10,032 bases of DNA from Candidatus Symbiothrix sp. (GTDB taxonomy: Bacteria; Bacteroidota; Bacteroidia; Bacteroidales; Azobacteroidaceae), in contig JAISWY010000216.1 in NCBI GenBank assembly GCA_031270925.1, forward strand, positions 1 through 10,032, in the 5' to 3' direction. Positions 1-6,603 of the stretch are shown piece after piece. Each line of letters starts with the position of its first letter. The first letter of the stretch is position 1. Both the position numbers and the translations under genes were made by a program. The notes beneath the pieces were generated by a model that was not told where the DNA came from, did no database searches, and saw only the letters and a program-made list of their open reading frames with translations.

Positions 1-56
1 CCGAGCTGCGCCTGCGGCTTGCTCAGGGTTATTCATATTGAAGCCCTTCGGGCTTT
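1..56. repeat. Palindromic intergenic segment at the left edge (possible dispersed REP-like repeat)
   Basis: A GC-rich hairpin at 41-55 (AAGCCC, loop TTC, GGGCTT) is preceded by a second imperfect inverted repeat at 3-24 (GAGC with GCTC, enclosing GCC-TGC-GGC). The segment lies downstream of the last gene of the operon and has no coding signal. It could be a dispersed palindromic repeat of the kind common between Bacteroidota genes. The left end is cut by the window. Confidence 0.45.
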
Positions 57-74
57 CGGACAGTCAATTGAGTG

Positions 75-92
75 AAAAGATTCAAATCTTTT
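75..92. terminator. Candidate terminator hairpin downstream of the operon
   Basis: AAAAGATT and AATCTTTT form a near-perfect 8-bp A/T-rich inverted repeat 55 bp past the stop of the last minus-strand gene (practically 7 bp with a 4-nt loop). On the minus strand the stem itself ends in TTTT; on the plus strand the T run is longer (89-95). It could serve either direction. The stem is weak because it has little GC, so the GC-rich hairpin at 41-55 may contribute. Confidence 0.35.
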
Positions 93-147
93 TTTGCGTA
101 TAAATTGCTATAGATTTGGACATTGTGAGTTTTCGGGCAAATACTAA

Positions 148-3099
148 TTACCGTTTTATTATTTTCAAGACTTCTTTCCCCGACGGTTTATTCACAACCA
201 GTAAATAAACGCCCTGCGGAAGCAGGCTTGTTTCAGCGCTTAAATTGATTTCCGTAGCGCCTGCACTGGCGGTTATTTCGCGTTCAAAAATCTGTTTTCC
301 GTCGATAGACGTCAATGCCAATTGCGATTTTTCATCTTTCCGGGATGTGATTTTCAGTGTCAAGCGATCCGTAAACGGATTGGGATAGGCCGTAATGGAA
401 ACCGTATTGACCGTAAAATCGTTTATTCCGGTATAGCTGTTGGGAGTGAAAACGGAATAATCGGCAAAAGAAGTCAGTTCGCATTTGTTCGGTTTGTTAT
501 CTGTATCGAGAAACCAGACGAAATTGCTTCCAATCGAAACATCCTTGAAGCCGTCGGCGACTTTTTCCCATTTTCCGAAACCGGAAGAACTGATGCGATA
601 GACTTCGTTTTGCGCGTTTATGCCCCAGACTTCTTCGCAATTAGCGCTCAATTTAGTGAGGTTGTGCGGATTGGAAACCGTCATCCAATCGGATTTGCTT
701 TGCAGAGAAAAGCGTTTCAACTGTCCGTCGGGATCGAATCCCCATCCGAAAAGTTCATCCACTGCAATGTTGGTGAGTTTGCCTTCTATTTTTGTCCACG
801 GTCGGGTGGCCGCGAAATTGCGGTAATAGATATTGGCTTGGTTGTCCACGCCCCAAATCATGGCGTTGTTAGCGTCTAAATCGACCATGTCCATATTCCC
901 ATCAATTTGAGACCAAGTGTTATTGTTGTTGGCGCGTTGTCCGTTAGGCAGCCACGAGCGAACCACTTTTCCGGTAGTAGTAATGCCATAAGCGGCGTAT
1001 CCGCCTAAAGTAAGATCGTTCAGATAATTATTGTTGGCGACCATGTCCCAGCGGGCAATGGGATAGCCATCCAATTCATTGGCATAGATAGAATTATTTT
1101 TTCCGGCCAAAATCCAAACATCTTTCCAGCCGGCTTCGATCCGGTTGGCCGTAGATGCGATACTTCCTGTGTGCGTTGTGATTTCCGATAATTGATGCAA
1201 GGGGCGGAAAATATCCAAATTGATTTCCAGATTGGCGTCGAAATAATCTTTTTGGAGTTCGCTTTCCTTGTACCAATCCAAACGATAAGCTCCGCCGCTG
1301 TTGCCTGTCGATTTGTCGAAAAATTCGTCACAACTTTCGGCTTCAAGCAGAATAGAGTTCGTTTCCTTGTCGGCATATTCGCGGCAAAGGTTGAGATGTT
1401 GATTCGGATAGGCGTATTCGCGATGACCGCTTCGGTACCATGTAGTGCCTTCCTGCCAGTCGAACCACGATTCGAGAACCATCCATTCGGCGTTTTGGGC
1501 TGTGGCTGTTTCGTAGAAGGAACGGAGGCGAGGTTCAGCGTTTTCGTCCAAAGCATTAACGTGATAGCCTTTCGTTCGGATTTGATTGTAATTAGTTCCC
1601 GTGAAAGTACCGGCATCGGTATAGGGATTCCAATCGTTCATGACCGCTTCATACATTGGAATACGGCCGCCGTTGATGGCGAAAGCAAATTTTTTACCGT
1701 TGTGCGTTCGGATTTCGGTCGTCGATTGTCCCCAGATAAACCAAGCCTGAGTTCCCCATGCGACGTCGCGGGCAGCCTGTCCGCCGCGGTCGAAAAACGA
1801 TTGGTCTAAAATCCATGCGGGCGTGATTCCCAATTCCGTTTCCATTTTTTCTTTCAGGAAATTGAAGAATCCGGTAAAGCCTTCGGCGCCGGTCAGTTCA
1901 ATGCCGCGGTTGCCCCATTTGCTTCCGACGCCGCAGGTCCACCATTGCATCGGCACGATGGTGCGTCCCAAACCTTCGGTGTCGGGCAGTGTAAACAGTA
2001 AATCTTTCGGGATGGTTTGATACCATTTCTTTACGGCGAAATCCCACATGAAATTACGGAAATCGTCGTTGCGGTAATCCAACGAGCCGGTATAAAAGGA
2101 TGATATTCCCGCGCTGGTAAACGAAGCGGCCGAATCGAAGAAATACGCGATTTTCAAATTGTTTTTCGCGTAGGGATTTCGTTTGACGGCATCGACCAAG
2201 ACACTCAATCCGCGACAGGGCATGCCGCCGGCGCCTTCCTTGAAATCGCGATCGATGATTTCGTTTTGCGTATCGGGTTCGCCGCGACCATGCGCCCAGA
2301 TGAAATCGACTTTTGCTTCGGCAAATTCCTGCACCAGAATGTCCATCGCTTCCTGCGTGTATTCGTTGTGGAAGGTGTAAATCGGTTGTTTGTTCCATTG
2401 CATAACCTGTTCGCGGGAGTAAGTGACGCCATTACCCGGATCGGCTTGGTAATAGTAGGCGATATTATCGCCCTGGTCGCCGTATTTGGCCAATAAAGCG
2501 GTCGCTCCCGACGAACCGGCAATGGGCGAGATGTGCATTCCGTCGTTGTGATTGAGGGAATAATTGATGTCGGTTTCGAGAACGGCCTTATCGGTTCGCG
2601 TATCTTTTTTGATGAAAATCATGTCGCAATTCACTCCGCCGGTTTCAAAAACCAGTTTGATGTCGTAGTAGCCTGTGGCGATGTGAGCGCTACCCAGATG
2701 CGCCAAATGGAATTTTCCGCTTGCATCATCGGGAATTGATACCTTGGAAAATAGCGGAGAATTGTTTAATTCCAGAGCGACGGTTTTTCCGGTTTCGGCG
2801 GCCACAGCGCGGACAGTGAAGCGGTAATCGCCTTCCGCGAGTTTGATTTTCCGGTGTTTAATCCATTCGCCCGCTTCCGTGTCGCCGACGTACCAATTAT
2901 TGGAATAAGTGTAATCGGGTTGCGCGTAAAGAATTGAGAGTGGAGAAATGAGAATTGAGAATGTGAAACAGAGGAGAATACTAAATTTTTTACAAAAAAG
3001 GGCTTGTATAAAACACAGGTTCTCATGCCACAGGGCCTTGCTCTGTGCTATTGATCTACCCCTCGCAGGGGTTTTTGGAGTATAATATTGAGTATCCAT
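148..3099 (-). CDS. DUF5010-type glycosidase-like protein with tectonin-like beta-propeller and T9SS sorting domain
   Basis: 983 residues, multi-domain. Residues 1-36 are an atypical N-terminal extension. About 37-59 is a Sec signal peptide ending LYA, with mature Gln60. About 60-165 is a beta-sandwich resembling a carbohydrate-binding module (W-x-K-x-R-K-I-x-L-x-E-G-D-Y-R-F). About 175-580 is the DUF5010 barrel, related to the GH99/GH71-like group by its late strand WFDWQEGTTW (545-554); Asp547 and Glu550 have the spacing of the GH99 E-W-x-E pair. About 583-635 is a linker that may hold remnants of a CBM (LLEAES). About 657-875 has six tectonin-type repeats with W-x-x-I/V and (V)WG(V/I)N-x-x-x-x-(I/V)Y units. 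About 898-983 is a T9SS type A tail (AYPNPF at 904-909, QGVYLLVV, ending VLKIIKR). No alternative ATG, GTG or TTG appears between codon 1 and the signal peptide. The start is 20 bp after the GH35-like stop. Probably an extracellular or surface endo-acting glycosidase; substrate unknown. Confidence 0.82.
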   Translation of the reverse strand: MDTQYYTPKTPARGRSIAQSKALWHENLCFIQALFCKKFSILLCFTFSILISPLSILYAQPDYTYSNNWYVGDTEAGEWIKHRKIKLAEGDYRFTVRAVAAETGKTVALELNNSPLFSKVSIPDDASGKFHLAHLGSAHIATGYYDIKLVFETGGVNCDMIFIKKDTRTDKAVLETDINYSLNHNDGMHISPIAGSSGATALLAKYGDQGDNIAYYYQADPGNGVTYSREQVMQWNKQPIYTFHNEYTQEAMDILVQEFAEAKVDFIWAHGRGEPDTQNEIIDRDFKEGAGGMPCRGLSVLVDAVKRNPYAKNNLKIAYFFDSAASFTSAGISSFYTGSLDYRNDDFRNFMWDFAVKKWYQTIPKDLLFTLPDTEGLGRTIVPMQWWTCGVGSKWGNRGIELTGAEGFTGFFNFLKEKMETELGITPAWILDQSFFDRGGQAARDVAWGTQAWFIWGQSTTEIRTHNGKKFAFAINGGRIPMYEAVMNDWNPYTDAGTFTGTNYNQIRTKGYHVNALDENAEPRLRSFYETATAQNAEWMVLESWFDWQEGTTWYRSGHREYAYPNQHLNLCREYADKETNSILLEAESCDEFFDKSTGNSGGAYRLDWYKESELQKDYFDANLEINLDIFRPLHQLSEITTHTGSIASTANRIEAGWKDVWILAGKNNSIYANELDGYPIARWDMVANNNYLNDLTLGGYAAYGITTTGKVVRSWLPNGQRANNNNTWSQIDGNMDMVDLDANNAMIWGVDNQANIYYRNFAATRPWTKIEGKLTNIAVDELFGWGFDPDGQLKRFSLQSKSDWMTVSNPHNLTKLSANCEEVWGINAQNEVYRISSSGFGKWEKVADGFKDVSIGSNFVWFLDTDNKPNKCELTSFADYSVFTPNSYTGINDFTVNTVSITAYPNPFTDRLTLKITSRKDEKSQLALTSIDGKQIFEREITASAGATEINLSAETSLLPQGVYLLVVNKPSGKEVLKIIKR
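151..408 (-). other. T9SS type A C-terminal sorting domain of the DUF5010-type protein
   Basis: This covers residues about 898-983. The domain has the standard order: a Y-P-N-P-F motif after the first strand, a central L-T-S-I-D-G-K strand, a G-V-Y-L-L-V-V strand, and a short basic end K-I-I-K-R. In T9SS organisms this domain targets the protein across the outer membrane and is usually removed on the way to secretion or surface anchoring. Confidence 0.9.
475..1131 (-). other. Tectonin-like six-blade beta-propeller domain within the DUF5010-type protein
   Basis: This covers residues about 657-875 of the protein encoded at 148-3099. Six tandem units start near residues 657, 693, 736, 775, 814 and 851. 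Each combines a hydrophobic strand (such as MVDLDANN or KLSANCEE), a conserved W-G or Y-G (IWGVD, FGWGFD, VWGIN, AYGIT, VWFLD), a strand with I/V-Y or its equivalent, and in most units a Trp (W-S-Q-I, W-T-K-I, W-M-T-V, W-E-K-V). Tectonin propellers are six-bladed lectin folds that bind microbial surface sugars. Here the domain probably anchors the enzyme to its glycan. Blade boundaries are by eye. Confidence 0.75.
2933..2960 (-). repeat. Four-unit heptamer repeat inside the signal peptide of the DUF5010-type gene
   Basis: Read on the coding (minus) strand there are four 7-bp units: TCTCAAT, TCTCATT, TCTCCAC, TCTCAAT. Apart from one base they match, in order, the first four units of the array at 7887-7942, which lies on the opposite strand. 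Here they encode most of the hydrophobic signal-peptide stretch (FSILISPLSIL). A gain or loss of one unit would shift the reading frame, although the imperfect units make slippage less likely. Confidence 0.9.
2992..3081 (-). repeat. Palindrome-rich segment encoding the unusual N-terminal extension (possible in-frame insert)
   Basis: Between the start codon of the DUF5010-type gene and its signal peptide lie about 30 codons containing two back-to-back hairpins. One at 3029-3047 has an 8-bp stem (CACAGGGC with GCTCTGTG, one G-T pair) and a CTT loop. The other at 3058-3072 has a 6-bp perfect stem (ACCCCT with AGGGGT) and a CGC loop. Dense palindromes are rare in coding DNA and resemble dispersed intergenic palindromic repeats. 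The encoded peptide (TPARGRSIAQSKAL and following) is not a normal signal-peptide n-region. The ends of the segment are estimates. Confidence 0.5.
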
Positions 3100-3119
3100 A
3101 TCTTTGTTATTTATATCAA

Positions 3120-4694
3120 TTAAAAGGTATAAAGTTTGATTCGATAAACGCCGGGCATTTTCACACTGCCTTCACGTCCCCAAAGGCGAACAAAATTATG
3201 GGCGCCTGTTTCGTCGCCGTTCAGCCAGCGAGTGGTTTTCCATGCGTTGTTTTCGTATTTTCCTTCCCAAACGGTGGCGATGTCGGCACGTAACTTGTTG
3301 TTTTTCGAGAAGAAATGCAATCGCGCTCCGATGCCGGAGATAATAAATTCGTCGTCGTCGGTTTGAATAATCAATCCGTAATTCGGTGCGTTTTCGCCTT
3401 CGTAATATGCGATTATCTTGTAATTATCAAATTCGATAACTGCGTGATCTTCCTTGGCTTGTTTGAAAAAAGCGTGCATTTTCCCACTTCCGCGATATTG
3501 GATAATCGTCGGCAAAAGTTCGTTCAAAACCGAATAGGCGGCGATAAATTCAGGGTCGTTGTATCCGTCTTCAATTCCGAAAGGAGCGAAACAGAGCGCA
3601 TCGTGTTCGGCAAGAGCGTAAAAGGCACGGCCGCCTTCGCGTGTGCTTTCAGGAATGAATAGCGGATTATCCGTTCGATGATATTCGGCACAAATTTCGC
3701 GGAATGTCGGCAAATAGATGTCGGGCGAAACCCAGTCGATGGCCGGAGCCGCCGCCTTGTAAATATCCATCACTTTGGCGATGGGGCCGCCGCGCGGGTA
3801 ATCGGGTTGGCCGTCGCGGTATTGTTCGAGCCACGCATTGACATAAACCGGAATATCGTACTGCGCTTTTCCTTGAGCAACAACTTCCTGAATATAAGTC
3901 GCATACTGCCACGTCATAAAAAATTCTTTGGCTTTGGCATTGTCGCCGAAAACATCGGTCCATGTTCCTTTGGTTTTCCGGCCGTTTTCTATCCAACAAC
4001 TTTTTATTTCGGAAGATAAATGCGATTCGTTGGCTTTTAGATACGACAATAAAGTTGGCGGAACCAGCTGTCGGAATTGCTTTTGCGAGGCTTCGCAATA
4101 ATCGAAATCGTAGAAAATACCGACTTCGTTTTCGGCTTGCATCAAAATAATCGTTTGCTTTTTATCCTGTTCTTTGATGCGTTTCATCAGTGCGGCGAAA
4201 GCTTTGGCGTCGGCTTTCTTGGCCGCTTCGCACAGAGGAGAAACGATTCTTATCGGATTACCTTCGGGATTTTTCGCACGGAAAAAACGTTTCGTATCCT
4301 GTTTTACCCACAAGGGCGCATAAGACGAATCGCCGTTTTTCCACGAGGCAAACCAAATGATAGCCACTTTCATCTCGTTTTCTTCCGCCTGCCGGATTAT
4401 TCCGTCGATAATCGAATAATCGAAAACGCCCTCCTGCGGTTCGAACTGTTCCCACGAAATAGAAGCGATAACCGAATTGAGGTGCATGGCTTTCAATTTC
4501 TGCCATACCGGAGCCATGTATTCGAGCGACGACGAAGTGGAATTGTGTAACTCTCCCGAAAGCATCACAAACGGCTTCCCATCCACCAGCAAACGGTATC
4601 CGTTCTTCTCTTTTTGCAATGCCTGAGCATTTGCCTGCATCCACGACAAGCAAACGCTCAAACATACAAATCCAATGATTTTTTTAATGTTCAT
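3120..4694 (-). CDS. GH35-type beta-galactosidase-like enzyme (DUF5597 C-terminal type)
   Basis: 524 residues. The signal peptide probably ends at ANA-Q, after residue 23. There is no lipobox and no T9SS tail, so a periplasmic location is most likely. The start of the barrel has LLVDGKPFVMLSGELHNS (35-52), a GH35/GH42 (clan GH-A) hallmark. The acid/base motif QAENEVG is at 186-192, with Glu190 as the expected proton donor by analogy with the GH35 motif QVENEYG. The candidate nucleophile is Glu349 in LFIPES, at the end of a later strand. The C-terminal part, from about 385, is beta-rich and matches the domain organisation of GH35 proteins carrying DUF5597. The predicted reaction is removal of terminal beta-linked galactose from oligosaccharides. 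The ATG at 4692-4694 lies inside the end of the beta-helix gene (11-bp overlap). The family is well supported; whether the natural substrate is a beta-galactoside, and with which linkage, is unknown. Confidence 0.85.
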   Translation of the reverse strand: MNIKKIIGFVCLSVCLSWMQANAQALQKEKNGYRLLVDGKPFVMLSGELHNSTSSSLEYMAPVWQKLKAMHLNSVIASISWEQFEPQEGVFDYSIIDGIIRQAEENEMKVAIIWFASWKNGDSSYAPLWVKQDTKRFFRAKNPEGNPIRIVSPLCEAAKKADAKAFAALMKRIKEQDKKQTIILMQAENEVGIFYDFDYCEASQKQFRQLVPPTLLSYLKANESHLSSEIKSCWIENGRKTKGTWTDVFGDNAKAKEFFMTWQYATYIQEVVAQGKAQYDIPVYVNAWLEQYRDGQPDYPRGGPIAKVMDIYKAAAPAIDWVSPDIYLPTFREICAEYHRTDNPLFIPESTREGGRAFYALAEHDALCFAPFGIEDGYNDPEFIAAYSVLNELLPTIIQYRGSGKMHAFFKQAKEDHAVIEFDNYKIIAYYEGENAPNYGLIIQTDDDEFIISGIGARLHFFSKNNKLRADIATVWEGKYENNAWKTTRWLNGDETGAHNFVRLWGREGSVKMPGVYRIKLYTF

Positions 4695-6579
4695 TGATCA
4701 GTATTTTCTGATTATACACTTGATTATCCACTTTTATCGTTGCAATATAAACACCCGGAGCCACCGCCGGAACCCTCAAATTATTTTCTCCCGAAGCGAT
4801 TTTTCCACCTGTGATGTTATACAAATTGATATACGCATCGGCGCGACCTTGTCCGACACAAAGCAGACGACCTTTGGCATACACCAATTTCACGGGAGAA
4901 GTTACAGGAGAGGCAATTACCGTTTCAAATTCAACTTCGTCGTCTAAGTCTTGCGAGCTAACTTCGCTTGCTCCAACGGCGCATTTTCCGTCGGCAATTA
5001 CCCAGGGCTTACCGGATAAATCGCGCGTGCCGGACAATAATGTAGCATCTCCGAAAGTGCGGGCGGGCGATTCGGGCAACAAAGGCACGGCGTAATAATT
5101 CACTGCATAATAATCGGGGTCGTCGAATCCGACAAAATCGGCGTCGTAAGCCGTTCCTTCGTAATAATCAACGTGATTTAATAACGGATCAATTCCCTGC
5201 CGTCCCACCATATTGATAGAGTGGCCGATGTAGCAATTCTTGACGTCGAACAGGTCGGGTTGTTCTTCTATTGTGTAAAGCGAAGAGAAATCGGCAAAAG
5301 CCGTACCCGTTTCGTCTGCAAGGGCGTAATTGCCGTCGAAAATACTGTTGTAAATGCGTTTTTCCAGATTGGCCGGAAGGTATGTTTCATAACCGGTCAT
5401 GAACGAAAGGCCGGGGCCGTGTCCGCTATTGCCGTTCGTGAAGTTGCCGTACATGCTTACGTTGTTCATCGTTAAAACGCTGTTCGGTTGCACATTCCAG
5501 ATACAGAATGCGCCGCCGTAATCGTTTGCGCTGTTTCCGAAAAACAGTGAGTTCGTGATCGTTATATTGTCATGGCTCATTCGTCCCATGAAATTATCCC
5601 ACAAAATCGCGCCGCCCTGACTTTGGGTTGCCTGATTTCCGATGAACGAGCAGCGATCGATATTGATGGTCGTAGAAGTATTGGTATAGGAAACTTTGTC
5701 GAGCAAGGCAATTGCGCCACCTTTGCGGGCGGTGTTGTTTTCAAAAACGCATTTGTAAATATTGAGTGTCAAAAGGCCGCTGTTTCCATGAACCCAAGTG
5801 TGAATAGCGGCGCCTTTCGAATCGTTGATTTCGGCGCAGTTATTATAGCCGAAATAGCAGTTTTCGACAGTAGCCGTTCCGCCGCAAAAATAGAGACAGC
5901 CGCCTTCCTGTGCCATATTCTCGGTAAATTCGCAATTTTTGAATACGGCCGGTCCGCCTTCAATCAAGACAGCGCCGCGATTGCCCCAACCATCTTTCGG
6001 GTCGGCAGGAGAAGCGTCGTTTCGGGCGACGTCGTTTTGAGTGATAATGCAATTATCGAAAACCACTTCGGTTCCAACCGCCCAAACCGCCGACACATCG
6101 CTACCGTATTGCCCGTTCGCAGCGCGATGTGTAACAGCCTTGCAAAGTTTAATATTCTTGAACGTAACCGGATAGGCGCCTTGAAATTGAAACAAAGGAG
6201 CCACATTTTCGCCCGAAAAGCCGTCGGAGGCAGGGTCTTCACCCAAAAACGTGATACCGGCCAATTTGATTGCACTACGGAAAAAGTAACCGCGATGATA
6301 GAGGTAGATTCCGTTTTCGGGGGCAGGCGGGTCTTGCGTACCGTCTTCGATTTTGGTTTCAAAATCGGGTTCATCGGTAATTTTGATGATGCCGTTCACG
6401 TGAACCACATCTTCCGTGTTGATGATGTCGTTGATACGAGTCAGGGTTTTCACGGCCGTCGCCGCCGTCAAGCCGTCATTCGCATCATTTCCCGTTGCCG
6501 AAAGATAGATGTCTTTCGCGTTGATGTTTTGCATGAGAATCCATGCAAGAAGCGCTGATAAAGTTAGAATTTTTTTCAT
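4684..6579 (-). CDS. Secreted right-handed parallel beta-helix protein with a probable T9SS C-terminal sorting tail
   Basis: 631 residues. The signal peptide (K-K plus a hydrophobic stretch) probably ends at INA, after residue 21. The mature start IYLSATGNDANDGLT is the typical opening of Bacteroidota beta-helix proteins. From about 130 to 420 there are repeated turns of the form (N/K/R)-C/S-x-F-x-x-N-x-A-x-x-GGA: 215-231, 240-260, 276-292, 309-327, 343-361 and 411-417. They resemble the Pmp-type repeat and the pectate-lyase-like beta-helix. Such helices occur in polysaccharide lyases, GH28-type hydrolases and adhesins. I see no secure catalytic set, so the reaction is unassigned. Residues about 562-631 look like a T9SS type A tail: a beta-sandwich with INLYNITGGKI, then APGVYIATI and an ending QKILINEH. 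It starts 24 bp after the GH99-like gene. Its stop overlaps the next start by 11 bp, suggesting translational coupling. Confidence 0.8.
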   Translation of the reverse strand: MKKILTLSALLAWILMQNINAKDIYLSATGNDANDGLTAATAVKTLTRINDIINTEDVVHVNGIIKITDEPDFETKIEDGTQDPPAPENGIYLYHRGYFFRSAIKLAGITFLGEDPASDGFSGENVAPLFQFQGAYPVTFKNIKLCKAVTHRAANGQYGSDVSAVWAVGTEVVFDNCIITQNDVARNDASPADPKDGWGNRGAVLIEGGPAVFKNCEFTENMAQEGGCLYFCGGTATVENCYFGYNNCAEINDSKGAAIHTWVHGNSGLLTLNIYKCVFENNTARKGGAIALLDKVSYTNTSTTINIDRCSFIGNQATQSQGGAILWDNFMGRMSHDNITITNSLFFGNSANDYGGAFCIWNVQPNSVLTMNNVSMYGNFTNGNSGHGPGLSFMTGYETYLPANLEKRIYNSIFDGNYALADETGTAFADFSSLYTIEEQPDLFDVKNCYIGHSINMVGRQGIDPLLNHVDYYEGTAYDADFVGFDDPDYYAVNYYAVPLLPESPARTFGDATLLSGTRDLSGKPWVIADGKCAVGASEVSSQDLDDEVEFETVIASPVTSPVKLVYAKGRLLCVGQGRADAYINLYNITGGKIASGENNLRVPAVAPGVYIATIKVDNQVYNQKILINEH

Positions 6580-6603
6580 GATACTTTAATTTTTAAAGAT
6601 GAA

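Noticed and set aside
3029..3072. Intrinsic terminator between the GH35-like and DUF5010-type genes
   Set aside because: The two hairpins lie downstream of the DUF5010-type start codon, inside the open frame, and are not followed by a T run on the minus strand, so they are better read as a palindromic insert.
3072..3106. Promoter-like signal on the plus strand: TTTTTG at 3072-3077 and TATCTTTG (TAnnTTTG) at 3099-3106, 21 bp apart
   Set aside because: It fits the Bacteroidota -33/-7 pattern but points into the antisense strand of the GH35-like gene, with no plus-strand gene to drive. Probably chance, though an antisense RNA cannot be excluded from sequence alone.
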